Assembly (NCBI GenBank): GCA_018524345.1
Contig: JADQAZ010000002.1
Location: 930,001 to 994,000 of the forward strand
Length of the DNA: 64,000 bases
Direction of reading: 5' to 3'
From: Harenicola maris
Lineage (GTDB): Bacteria; Pseudomonadota; Alphaproteobacteria; Rhodobacterales; Rhodobacteraceae
Part shown: piece by piece, positions 14,922 through 23,576 of the stretch
How positions within the stretch are numbered: position 1 is the first letter of the stretch
How the letters are laid out: each line of letters begins with the position of its first letter
Notes under the pieces: generated by a model
What the model saw: the letters and a program-made list of their open reading frames with translations, nothing else
The model's database searches: none
What the model was told of the DNA's origin: nothing
Position numbers and translations under genes: made by a program

Positions 14922-16004
14922 ATGTCACAGAAGATTGCCATTATCGGCGGCGGCTACCTTGGGGCCGAGCTTGCCAAGGCTCTGGATGATCGCGCCGAGG
15001 TCACATTGATCGAGCCGCGCAGCCATTTTGTTCATGCGCCGGCCATGATCCGCGCCGTCGTTGAGCCCGCTCTGCTGGAGCGCGCCCTGACCCCCTATGA
15101 CCGTTTGCTGACGAAGGGCCGTGTTGTGGCGGCGCGGGCGGTGGGCGTTGATGGGCAGGGCATTACGCTGGAGGATGGCACGCGGGTTGAGGCGGACCAG
15201 ATCGTTGTCGCCACGGGATCGGCCTATGCGGCGCCGTTTAAGGCCAAGGGCGCGGATATTGCGGGCCTGCGGGCGGAGAACCAGCGTATTCACGGGTTGC
15301 TTAAGGCCGCGCGCACGGTGGGTATCGTCGGCGCTGGCGCCGTTGGGACCGAGCTTGCGGGCGAGATTGCCCATGCCATGCCGGACAAGAAGGTGACCTT
15401 GATCTCGAGCGATGCGACGCTGTTCCCGAGCATGCCGGAAAAGCTGGGCAAGTCCCTTGCGGACAAGCTGCGCAAGTTGGGGGTGACGCTTGTTCTTGGG
15501 CAAAGGGCCGAGAACCTGCAGAGCCTGACCGAGCCCTATGCCGGGACGCTGGAGCTGTCTGGCGGGTCGAAGCAGGATTTTGACCTGATCTTCCCGGTGA
15601 TCGGCGCGCGGGCGGAGGCCACGCTGTTGGAGGGGCTGGCCGGTGCCGAGGCATCGACGGCGGGGCGGATCAAGGTTGATCCCTGGATGCGGCCCTCTGC
15701 CCTGCCCAATGTGTTTGCGGCGGGCGATATTGCCGATGCGGGCGACGGGATGACGATTGTCGCCATTAGCCGTCAGGTGCCATGGCTGACCGCGGCGCTG
15801 ACCGGCCTTGGCGAGGGCAAGGCGATCGAGGATATGAAACCTTTCAAACCATGGGGCAGCAAGGCGCCGATCCTTGTGCCGCTTGGGCCGAAGCTGGGCA
15901 ATTCCTTCCTTGGGCTCTTCACCGCCGGGAATTTCCTGACCAGTGTGATCAAGGGCAAGGACCTGTTCCTAAAGAAAAACGCCAAACTGCTGAACCGGGA
16001 CTGA
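14922..16004 (+). CDS. FAD-dependent oxidoreductase of the AIF/FSP1-NDH2 type
   Basis: The 360-residue protein is a two-dinucleotide-fold flavoprotein related to type II NADH dehydrogenase and AIFM2/FSP1. Seen: the N-terminal FAD-binding IAIIGGGYLGAELAKAL, the NAD-binding VGIVGAGAVGTELAGEIA at about residue 135, and the second FAD motif NVFAAGDIADAG near 265. The C-terminal part (NFLTSVIKGKDLF) could be an amphipathic membrane anchor, as in quinone-reducing relatives. I infer NAD(P)H:quinone-type reduction, but the acceptor is unproven. It is divergent from the LysR gene and 42 nt upstream of the CrtC-like gene, likely one operon. Confidence 0.85.
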   Translation: MSQKIAIIGGGYLGAELAKALDDRAEVTLIEPRSHFVHAPAMIRAVVEPALLERALTPYDRLLTKGRVVAARAVGVDGQGITLEDGTRVEADQIVVATGSAYAAPFKAKGADIAGLRAENQRIHGLLKAARTVGIVGAGAVGTELAGEIAHAMPDKKVTLISSDATLFPSMPEKLGKSLADKLRKLGVTLVLGQRAENLQSLTEPYAGTLELSGGSKQDFDLIFPVIGARAEATLLEGLAGAEASTAGRIKVDPWMRPSALPNVFAAGDIADAGDGMTIVAISRQVPWLTAALTGLGEGKAIEDMKPFKPWGSKAPILVPLGPKLGNSFLGLFTAGNFLTSVIKGKDLFLKKNAKLLNRD

Positions 16005-16046
16005 CGCCTGTTTGTGCAGGCCAGACCCAATTTGGAAGGAAAGACC

Positions 16047-17216
16047 ATGGAGATCACCCGAAGAGCTCTTTTGACATCCACCGCCTGCGGGGCGGGGCTT
16101 TTGCTTGTGCCGGGGCTGCGCGGATTGGCGCAGGCGCAGGAGGCCAAGTTTGTCATTGGCAATTACGAGGCGCCGGGCCTGTATGATCAGGCAGCGCAGG
16201 AGGTCGTGACCGACCGCGACGATGCCTATCACAACGACGGAAATCCGCGCCATTACGAGTGGTGGTATTTCGATTTGTTCACGGCTTCGGGCCGGAAGGC
16301 GGCGGTGATCCTGATGGATCGGCCGTTGATCATGTTGGACAACCCCGATCTGCCGCCGATGATGATGCTGAATGTCGAGCTTCCTGATGGCAGCAACCGC
16401 GATTTTCAGGTGCCCTTCCCGGGGGAGGAGTTCATTGCCTCCAAGGAGCATTGCGACGTCAAGCTGGGCAAGAACTGGTGCAAGGGGCGCTATCCCAACT
16501 GGCAGCTGCATGCGGAGCATGAGGATGTGGTTGTGGACCTTGAGCTGGTCGCCACGGTTGACTCGTGGCGTGCGGGATCGGGCGCGATGTATTTTGACGA
16601 GGCGCTGACAGTGTTCAACGCCCATGTGGTGCCCGCGCCGCGCGCCGCGGTGAATGGCACCATTCAGGTCGCGGGCGAGGAGATCGAGATCAAGGATGGT
16701 CATGGCTATCACGATCACAACTGGGGCAATGCCGGTATCGAGGGTGTGCTCAAGGCATGGCACTGGGGCCGTGCGGAATGCGGGGATTTCACGCTGAACT
16801 TCTCGTATATTCTGCACAATGCGGATTACGGCAATAAGGTTTTGTGCAAGTTCATGCTGGCCATGGGCCGTGAGATTTTGCTGAGCACAGGGGAGTTCGA
16901 GGACAGCTTTGTCGGCGAAATCCATGTTGCGCCGCAGTCGGGGAACGGCTGGCCTGACGGGTTCCTGATCGAGACGCCTTATAACGGCGAGATGATCCGG
17001 ATCGAGATTTCGGGCAACCACCTGTTGAGCGATGCGCTGAATGCCGAGGCGAAGCCCGATGAGGAGACCGCGCAGCCGGGCTATATCCGTCTTGGCGGGG
17101 ACATCCGCATGACTGTGCCGCTTGAGGGCGGGGTCGAGGTTGCGACGGGCAGCATCATTCACGAGATGTCGTTTTCTGAAGCGATCCCCAAGGATCAGGC
17201 GAACTGGCTGCTTTAG
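16047..17216 (+). CDS. Tat-exported lipocalin-like (CrtC/AttH family) protein
   Basis: The 389-residue protein begins with a twin-arginine signal (EITRRALLTSTACGAGLLL) ending near AQAQE, so it should be exported folded. The mature part resembles the CrtC/AttH double-lipocalin fold, which includes carotenoid 1,2-hydratase: it has HYEWWYFDLFTASG near the N-terminus and GHGYHDHNWGN followed by WHWGRA in the middle, the aromatic/His core of this family. GGAAGGAAAG precedes the ATG at 16047. No other carotenoid gene is nearby, so a hydratase or isomerase acting on a hydrophobic molecule in the periplasm is only a suggestion. It probably shares an operon with the flavoprotein. Confidence 0.8.
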   Translation: MEITRRALLTSTACGAGLLLVPGLRGLAQAQEAKFVIGNYEAPGLYDQAAQEVVTDRDDAYHNDGNPRHYEWWYFDLFTASGRKAAVILMDRPLIMLDNPDLPPMMMLNVELPDGSNRDFQVPFPGEEFIASKEHCDVKLGKNWCKGRYPNWQLHAEHEDVVVDLELVATVDSWRAGSGAMYFDEALTVFNAHVVPAPRAAVNGTIQVAGEEIEIKDGHGYHDHNWGNAGIEGVLKAWHWGRAECGDFTLNFSYILHNADYGNKVLCKFMLAMGREILLSTGEFEDSFVGEIHVAPQSGNGWPDGFLIETPYNGEMIRIEISGNHLLSDALNAEAKPDEETAQPGYIRLGGDIRMTVPLEGGVEVATGSIIHEMSFSEAIPKDQANWLL

Positions 17217-17224
17217 GACATGCG

Positions 17225-17260
17225 GCGCGGGGGCAGGGCGCCATGCTCCTGCCCCCGCGC
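17225..17260. terminator. bidirectional hairpin between convergent genes
   Basis: Perfect 13-bp arms (GCGCGGGGGCAGG and its complement) surround a 10-nt loop, with CTTTGCC after it. It lies between the CrtC-like gene and cytochrome b561, 9 nt and 8 nt from their stop codons. Confidence 0.8.
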
Positions 17261-17267
17261 CTTTGCC

Positions 17268-17864
17268 CTAGTTACGGGGGTTGATCATACGCAACAGGAC
17301 GCGGTCGCGCCGGATGAAGTGGTGGAACAGCGCTGCACCGGCATGGGCCAGAACCAGCAGGCCGACGATCCATGGGGCGAGGGTTTTGTGCAGCCAATCC
17401 ATGACGCCCTCCCATGACTCCCAGCTGATGCCGAGCCCGCCTTCGATCGCGGTTTGAAACAGCCATGTGTCCTGAAACGAGGGGATTTCGATGGCAAAGA
17501 ACAGCATCGATGACCCGCCTTGGCCGAGGTATCCGGTCAAAGGCATGGCGAACATCGCAATATAGAGCAGGATATGCACCGCATGGGCGCCCAGATGCTC
17601 CAGCCGCGAGCCGGGCACATCATCGGGGGTGCGCTGCATAAAGCGCGAGAGCAGGCGGATGAGGGCAAAGACCAAAACGCTGACCCCGATGGCAGTATGG
17701 GTGGTGAGGATGCCGAAGTAGCCCTCGGTGCGCGGCTCTGTGAACCACTGGGCGTAGTAGATCAGCGCGTAGTTGGTGATGAAGGCCGCCGCAACGATCC
17801 AGTGCAGCGTGATGGCGATCAGGCCATAGCCCGCGCGGCTGTTGGTGATGTGGAGGCTACTCAT
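17268..17864 (-). CDS. cytochrome b561 family protein
   Basis: The 198-residue membrane protein belongs to the bacterial cytochrome b561 family, which binds two hemes b and passes electrons between quinol and periplasmic acceptors. Four membrane helices are visible, with candidate heme His residues in ALTLHW-like helix 1 (ITLHWIVAAAF), helix 2 (LTTHTAIGVSVLV), and helix 4 (LVLAHAGAALFHHFI). It is convergent with the CrtC-like gene and followed upstream by two secreted-protein genes on the same strand. A periplasmic redox role fits the neighbourhood. Confidence 0.9.
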   Translation of the reverse strand: MSSLHITNSRAGYGLIAITLHWIVAAAFITNYALIYYAQWFTEPRTEGYFGILTTHTAIGVSVLVFALIRLLSRFMQRTPDDVPGSRLEHLGAHAVHILLYIAMFAMPLTGYLGQGGSSMLFFAIEIPSFQDTWLFQTAIEGGLGISWESWEGVMDWLHKTLAPWIVGLLVLAHAGAALFHHFIRRDRVLLRMINPRN

Positions 17865-17992
17865 GACCGGTGTCCTTTACGCATGACAGGTCTGGTGCCA
17901 CATCCCGCCCTAGGTGAAGCGGCGGGATGTGGGGAGGTGGCTTGATGTGATTTGAGCCGGAGGCTCACTGCATGGCGCATCCTTGCAAAGGC

Positions 17993-18937
17993 CTAGTCGA
18001 TGGTGCGCCGCAGAAGCACGAGGTTGTCGAGCACCAGATTGGACGACCAGATGAACTGTGCATCGGCCCCCTCGCGGTCGAACAGGTCCGGAAAATTGGT
18101 GAAGGAGGGCTTGTTGTCGACGCCGACGGTGTCGTTGTCATAGGTGGTCGCCTGCGGCCATGCGCTGTCGTCGAATTCTGGTGTGAACCAGTCTGCGGGG
18201 ACCTCCCAATGGGCGGCCTTATAGGAGGAGCCATCGTTGCTGCGCGGGATCTCGCAGGCGCTGCTGTCGCGCAGGGGGCCGTCTGTGGAGAGGCATTCCG
18301 CTTCGGTCAGCGGGCCGGTGTAGAAGGTTTGGGCGCGCCATGTCTCGTCGCTCAGCAGGACGGCCTCGCCGTCTTGGTCGGTGACGAGCATGGTCAGCCC
18401 GCCATCGCCGGGGCTGTAGCTGACGCCCCTGCCTTTTTCAGAGCCAAGGCCGAGGTTTTCCTCCCAGTCGACCATCTTCACCGCAAGGGTGACGGGGCGC
18501 TGGGCGGTGAAGCGCACGACGCTGGAGTTAAAGGGGGTGAAGGGCACGGCATCGACCGCCAGCAGTTGCCCGTTGGCATAGAGTTCAAAGTAATTGTCGC
18601 CAAAGAGATAGGCGGTGAATTCCTCGCTGCCGCCAGCGTCGATGACGGGGATGGCGGAGAGGTCGACCTCGGCGGTGCCGGAGGGCCGGACATCGTTGCA
18701 CTCGTTGTAGAGGTCAGCGGCCTTGGGGGCCTCGGTGAACTGGGTCTCTGCCGGAACGGTCCAGAGGGTGCCATCCTGCGCGGTGATCTCGCCGACGGCT
18801 GTGGGCCGCCCGCCTGCGCATTCATAGAGGGTGGGGATGGTTGTCTCGGCCGCGCCCGTCGTGATCGATGGGTCCTGAGCCTGTGCGGCACTGGCGCAAA
18901 GGGCGGTGAGGGCGGTTATCAAATGCAGTTTAGTCAT
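17993..18937 (-). CDS. secreted protein with galactose-binding-like C-terminal region
   Basis: The 314-residue protein starts with a Sec signal peptide (LITALTALCASAAQAQ) and should be periplasmic or extracellular. Its C-terminal half has the pattern of a jelly-roll carbohydrate-binding domain: VPADWFTPEFDDSAWPQAT, FIWSSNLVLDNLVLLR. Seven or more Cys suggest disulfides. Its start codon lies within the last codons of the upstream YHYH gene (8-bp overlap), so the two are translationally coupled and probably act together. I assign no catalytic role. An extended frame begins upstream inside the YHYH gene and is rejected because the signal peptide fixes the start at 18937. Confidence 0.75.
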   Translation of the reverse strand: MTKLHLITALTALCASAAQAQDPSITTGAAETTIPTLYECAGGRPTAVGEITAQDGTLWTVPAETQFTEAPKAADLYNECNDVRPSGTAEVDLSAIPVIDAGGSEEFTAYLFGDNYFELYANGQLLAVDAVPFTPFNSSVVRFTAQRPVTLAVKMVDWEENLGLGSEKGRGVSYSPGDGGLTMLVTDQDGEAVLLSDETWRAQTFYTGPLTEAECLSTDGPLRDSSACEIPRSNDGSSYKAAHWEVPADWFTPEFDDSAWPQATTYDNDTVGVDNKPSFTNFPDLFDREGADAQFIWSSNLVLDNLVLLRRTID

Positions 18938-19970
18938 GGCGACGGGCTCCTGGTCCTCTGATCTCAATGGTGGTGGTTGCGTCGCAGGTGGTGTCGGACC
19001 CGCTGAGGGTGCAGCCTGTCGCCGCCTTGTGGCAGGGCAGGATGGCATTCGCCGCCGGATCATTGGCGTGGTAGTGATAGCCCAGACCCTCGGTGCTGTG
19101 GCCGCGGCATTCGTCCAGATCGGTGGGCTCTGTTCCGTCGGCGTCATGCTGGGCGTGGATCATATGGCCATCCAGAGCGATGCCCACAATCGGGGCATGG
19201 TCGGCAAGGGCCGCTGCAACCTCTGTCGAGCAGCCGGTCAGGGCGTGGTAGTGATAGCCGACATGCGGGTTCACATGCCCGCCGCAATCGTCGAACGGAG
19301 CGAGGGTATGGGCCGAGAGGATCGCATCGCGCGGTGCGGGGCCGTCGATCCGTGCGCCGCTGAAGGCGATGCCTGTGCCGTTGGCGTCGGTCACGGGGTA
19401 GGTTTCATCGCCGAACACTGGGGTGACGGGGAAGATATAGGTTTGCTCGGTGGATATGGTCAGGAAGCTGACCTCGCACTGGACGCAGTAGTTGTTGTAT
19501 TCGGGGTCAACATCGGGGCGGGCGGCGGCTTGGCAGCCCTCCAGCGTGTCGGTGACACGAATCTCGCCGGTTTCCGGATTGAACAGCTCCCAGATCGGAT
19601 CATCGTAGAATTCATTCAGCTTGGAGATGAAGGGGCCGTCTACCTCGTAGACCTCGCCATTGTCGAGCCAGATGCCGCCCGCATCGGCGCCGGTTTGCGA
19701 GATATTGGTCGGGCACCAAGGGCCGGTGGAGTGATCCTCGGGCGCGCCCGAGACGGTGATGGCATAGCAGGAGGTTTCGGTGCCATCGCTCAGGGTGCAA
19801 TCGACGATGGAGGGTTCTCCTACGATCGCATCTTCTGCGAAATAGGAGGTGAGGACGGCGAGGCGTTCCTCGGGGTCATGCTCATGGGCCAGCAGGGGCT
19901 GGGAGAGGCCGATGGCCAAGAGGCCTGCGAAATATGGTGTCAGTCTGTGTCTCACTAAATGGTCCCTCAT
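18930..19970 (-). CDS. YHYH domain-containing secreted protein
   Basis: The 346-residue protein has a signal peptide ending near LLAHEH and two copies of the YHYH signature in its C-terminal half (NPHVGYHYHALTGC and EGLGYHYHANDP), with HTLAPFDDCGGH between them and many Cys. YHYH proteins are secreted; their His-rich centres suggest metal binding, but no reaction is established to my knowledge. It overlaps the following lectin-like gene by 8 bp, so the two form a small operon, with cytochrome b561 further downstream on the same strand. Confidence 0.82.
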   Translation of the reverse strand: MRDHLVRHRLTPYFAGLLAIGLSQPLLAHEHDPEERLAVLTSYFAEDAIVGEPSIVDCTLSDGTETSCYAITVSGAPEDHSTGPWCPTNISQTGADAGGIWLDNGEVYEVDGPFISKLNEFYDDPIWELFNPETGEIRVTDTLEGCQAAARPDVDPEYNNYCVQCEVSFLTISTEQTYIFPVTPVFGDETYPVTDANGTGIAFSGARIDGPAPRDAILSAHTLAPFDDCGGHVNPHVGYHYHALTGCSTEVAAALADHAPIVGIALDGHMIHAQHDADGTEPTDLDECRGHSTEGLGYHYHANDPAANAILPCHKAATGCTLSGSDTTCDATTTIEIRGPGARRHD

Positions 19971-20282
19971 TTTAGAGTATTAACTGCCGACAGCGCAGAA
20001 GGTTCCCTGCGGCGGCGAAATGTGCGTTGCTTGCCATGTTCCTTGCCTCTTGCCGGGGTGGGGTAACATGGGCTGGCTGTGTCCTTTGGTTTATGGTGCC
20101 GCTGCGGATACAGCGGCTTTGTTTAAACGGGCAGGGGCGGGTTTTCCGTCGGGGTTTTTGGGGCCGCTGGCCTGCGCCTTTGCCCCTGCGCGAGCGGGGG
20201 CATTTGGGCGTCCCGGAAAAGTCGCAGTAAAATAACGGGTAACAAAGGGAAACTTGGTGTAGAAAAGGGTAAGACGCGCTGA
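19971..20282. other. intergenic region, divergent promoters
   Basis: These 312 bases separate the YHYH gene (reverse) from the hybrid kinase (forward) and should contain both promoters. Short frames on either strand look like low-complexity Gly/Arg/Pro translations, so no gene is called. I see no clear operator or terminator. Confidence 0.5.
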
Positions 20283-23200
20283 TTGTTCCGGCGTTTGCAC
20301 CACCCCGCAGAGATCAAATCCGCGACGGCGGACCCTTTTGGAGGTAGGCTCCTGACCTTTTGGCCCCATACCCTTACAGGCCGCTCGCTCGCGGGCGTGG
20401 TTTCACTGCTCCTTGTTGTTCTGCTGATCGGAAGCGGCGCTTTGCGGGCGCAAACGGACCGGCCCACCCTTACGGTTGGCTGGGTTCTGTCCCCGCCTGT
20501 CTGGGGAATGGAGGAGGACGGAACCAAGAGCGGGCTTTTCATCGAGTTTGCCCAGATGATTGCCGATGATCTGAACCATGAGTTGGTCATAAAGGAATAC
20601 CCGACGGCGGGGGCCGCTGTTCTTGGGCAGAACGCGGGCGAGACGGATATGATGGCGGGGGCGGTGGCCTTTGATGTCTTTGGGGCCGACAACCTGTTTT
20701 CCGACCCCATCGGGCAGACGCAAAGCCGTATGTTTGTTCATATCGACCGCGCCGATGGCTGGGATGCGAATACCGTCTCGGGCGAGGTGATCAGCTATGT
20801 CGCGCAAACCCTGACGCCCGAGGTTGACGCGATTTCGCAGCGCAACATCGGAGTTCAGGTGCCAAATCTGGATTCGGGGATCATGGGGGTTTTGTCGGGC
20901 AATCAGGCGGCGTTTATCTATCCCGAGGAGGCGGCGAGCTATCTCCTGCGGGAGGCAAGGATAGATCACCTTGTTGTTCCCGTGGGGGAGCCGGTGAGCG
21001 TGGTTGACCGCGTTGTTGTGCTGCATCGGTCCCGTGCGGATCTGCTCGGCCCGATCAACGATGTGATCGCGCAGATGAAGGCACAGGGCCGGTTGGACGC
21101 CCTTTTTGCCAAGAACAGGGTGGAAATCTATGATCCCGCGCCGGAGGTCCTGACCGTTGCCTTTCCAGAGTTCGACGCAAGTTTTGGCGGCCCCTCCGGC
21201 TTTGCGCCCAGCTATGTTCTGGATGAGAATGGCGCGCCGAGCGGCTATGCGATCGAGATTTTCCGTGCGGTCGCGGATCGGGCCGGGTTGAAGTATGAAT
21301 TCCGGACCATATCGCCGAATTTGATCGTTCAGGGGCCTGCGGCCGCTGGCGTGGATATCATCCCCTCCCTCGGTATTTCCGAGGCGCGGCGTGAGATCAT
21401 GGATCAGACGGTGCCTGCGGGGCATCTGGAAATTTCGGCCACGGTTCGCAGCGAGGATGCCAAGGCCTTGGCCGCGCCTGCGGACCTGTCCGGCAAGAAC
21501 GTGGGCGTGATTGAGGGAAGCTATGCCTTCATTCGGGCGCAGCGCGATCCCACGGTCAACGCGGTGACCTTTGACACCCCGGACGAGATGCTTGACGGGT
21601 TGATGGCGGAGCAGGTCGATGCGGTGTTGATGCTGCGGACCCATATTGCGGAGCTGGCCGATCAGAGGGGCTATCCCTCGAAGATCAGCGAGCTGGACCA
21701 ATCCATGTACGAGGCCGAGCGGGCGATTTCCCTGCGTTTTGGTCTTGGGCAGGCGCGCGAGGCGCTGAACCGGGAGCTTCCCGGGTATCTTTTGTCGGCG
21801 GAGTTTGCCGAGCTGCGGGAGAAATACTACGGCGCGCCGGTGTTCTGGAACGAGGCAAGGCTGCGGCAGCTGACCACCGGGCTTATTGTTCTGGCGGTTC
21901 TGGTGCTCGGGCTGCTCTTTGCCTTCTTGGCAAGCGAACGGGCGCGGCGCCGTGCGAAACGCGCCAACGAGAGGGCCGAAGCCGCGCGCCTTGAGGCGGT
22001 TGACCTGAGCAGCCGTTTGCATGCGGTGATGGAGGCCTCTAGCAACGGTGTTGTCGCGCTGGATCGCCATGGGCAGGTGGCCATGATGAATTCCCAGGCG
22101 CGGGACCTGTTGGAGATCGGCGAGGGGCGTCACTGGCCGCAGGATCAGGGCGCCGCCTATTTTGCCGACGAGGAGGGCGAGGCCTTGAAGGGGGAGGAGG
22201 ACCCCTTCCGCCGTGCCTTGAAGAGCCAGAGCATGGAGGGGATTCTTTATCAGTTTCACGGCGAGGGCGCGAAAAAGCCAAAGCATATCCGGGTTTCCAG
22301 CTCGACCATCCCGCCGGAGGCCTCCGGCGAGATCGGCACCGTTGTGGTCTTGAATGATGTGACCGAATACGAGCGCCAGCGGAAGGAAAGCCTGCGCAGC
22401 GGGCGGATGAGCGCGGTCGGGCAGCTGACCGGCGGCGTTGCCCATGACTTTAACAACCTGCTTGCGGTGATCATGGGCAATCTGGAGCTGATGAAAGAGA
22501 CCCGCGACGACCCCAAGCTGGACGAGATGATCGATGCGGGGCTGGCCGCGACCCGTCATGGTGCGGACCTGACCATGAGCCTGCTGGCCTTTGCCAGACA
22601 GTCGCGGCTTGAGGTTGAGGTCCTGGACCTGAACTCCGTCATTCTGGATGCGCAGAACTGGATGCGGCGGGCGCTGCCTGCCTCGATCACGGTCGAAACC
22701 TCCCTCTTGGCGGGCATCTGGCCTGTCGAGCTTGACCGGTCCTCTCTTGAGAGCGCCTTGCTGAACCTGATTGTGAATGCGCGCGATGCCATGGGGGGCA
22801 TGGGCCGCCTGACGATCGAAACGGCCAACCTGCGGATTGATGAGGCCTATGTGGATTCGCGCGACGAAGAGCTTGCCGTCGGGCGATATGTGCTCCTTGC
22901 CGTCAGCGATACGGGTTCCGGCATCAGCGAGCAAAACCTTGACCGTCTGTTCGAGCCTTTCTTTACCACCAAGGGCCCCGGTGAGGGGTCCGGCGTGGGG
23001 CTGTCCATGGTGCAGGGCTTTGTGAAGCAATCCGGCGGCACCGTGCAGGTCTATTCAGAGCTGGGCGTCGGCACGACCTTCAAGCTGTATTTCCCCGCCT
23101 CGAAGGACGCCGTGATGCCCATCTCGGGGCAGGACTCGAAGGCCCCGACGGTGGCCAAGAATACCGCGCGGATCCTTCTGGCCGAGGACAACAAAGAGGT

Positions 23201-23537
23201 TCGCAAGGTCCTCGACACCATTCTGAAGGGCGCGGGATATACGGTTGTCACGGCGAAAACCGGCGATGAGGCGCTTGAGCTGTTTCACTCCGAGCCGAAG
23301 TTCGACCTTTTGATCACCGACATCGTCATGCCGGGCAAATTGCAGGGAACCGATCTGGCCAAGGCCATTCGCCCCCTGCAGCCCGACCTGCCGTTTATAT
23401 TCATGTCAGGCTATGCCGCCGAGGCGACGGTTCATGGCAATGGCCTGCGGCCCGAGGACGTCCGGTTGATGAAACCCGCTGGCAAGGAGGACCTGCTGGA
23501 CGCGGTCGAGCAGCAGCTGAAGATCGCCAGAGAGTAA
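20283..23537 (+). CDS. hybrid sensor histidine kinase with two solute-binding domains
   Basis: A 1084-residue BvgS/EvgS-like hybrid kinase. After an N-terminal membrane helix (about 35-55) come two tandem family 3 solute-binding domains (about 60-285 and 290-515), which would sense ligands in the periplasm. A second membrane helix lies at about 530-552, then a PAS-like domain (575-690), a dimerisation domain with the phosphorylated His721 (GGVAHDFNNLLAVIMGN), an ATPase domain (SDTGSGISEQNLDRLFEPFF, GSGVGLSMVQGFV), and a receiver with Asp1013 (LLITDIVMPG). No separate response regulator is adjacent. The TTG at 20283 has no clear ribosome site, so the start is uncertain. Confidence 0.9.
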   Translation: MFRRLHHPAEIKSATADPFGGRLLTFWPHTLTGRSLAGVVSLLLVVLLIGSGALRAQTDRPTLTVGWVLSPPVWGMEEDGTKSGLFIEFAQMIADDLNHELVIKEYPTAGAAVLGQNAGETDMMAGAVAFDVFGADNLFSDPIGQTQSRMFVHIDRADGWDANTVSGEVISYVAQTLTPEVDAISQRNIGVQVPNLDSGIMGVLSGNQAAFIYPEEAASYLLREARIDHLVVPVGEPVSVVDRVVVLHRSRADLLGPINDVIAQMKAQGRLDALFAKNRVEIYDPAPEVLTVAFPEFDASFGGPSGFAPSYVLDENGAPSGYAIEIFRAVADRAGLKYEFRTISPNLIVQGPAAAGVDIIPSLGISEARREIMDQTVPAGHLEISATVRSEDAKALAAPADLSGKNVGVIEGSYAFIRAQRDPTVNAVTFDTPDEMLDGLMAEQVDAVLMLRTHIAELADQRGYPSKISELDQSMYEAERAISLRFGLGQAREALNRELPGYLLSAEFAELREKYYGAPVFWNEARLRQLTTGLIVLAVLVLGLLFAFLASERARRRAKRANERAEAARLEAVDLSSRLHAVMEASSNGVVALDRHGQVAMMNSQARDLLEIGEGRHWPQDQGAAYFADEEGEALKGEEDPFRRALKSQSMEGILYQFHGEGAKKPKHIRVSSSTIPPEASGEIGTVVVLNDVTEYERQRKESLRSGRMSAVGQLTGGVAHDFNNLLAVIMGNLELMKETRDDPKLDEMIDAGLAATRHGADLTMSLLAFARQSRLEVEVLDLNSVILDAQNWMRRALPASITVETSLLAGIWPVELDRSSLESALLNLIVNARDAMGGMGRLTIETANLRIDEAYVDSRDEELAVGRYVLLAVSDTGSGISEQNLDRLFEPFFTTKGPGEGSGVGLSMVQGFVKQSGGTVQVYSELGVGTTFKLYFPASKDAVMPISGQDSKAPTVAKNTARILLAEDNKEVRKVLDTILKGAGYTVVTAKTGDEALELFHSEPKFDLLITDIVMPGKLQGTDLAKAIRPLQPDLPFIFMSGYAAEATVHGNGLRPEDVRLMKPAGKEDLLDAVEQQLKIARE

Positions 23538-23576
23538 AGGGGCAGGTATTGCCGCTTGGCCTTGGGCACGGCGGTG

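Noticed and set aside
20403-23030. 875-codon minus-strand frame opposite the hybrid kinase
   Set aside because: No motif or signal is visible and the plus strand encodes a complete multidomain kinase with all catalytic residues, so this is a codon-bias shadow.
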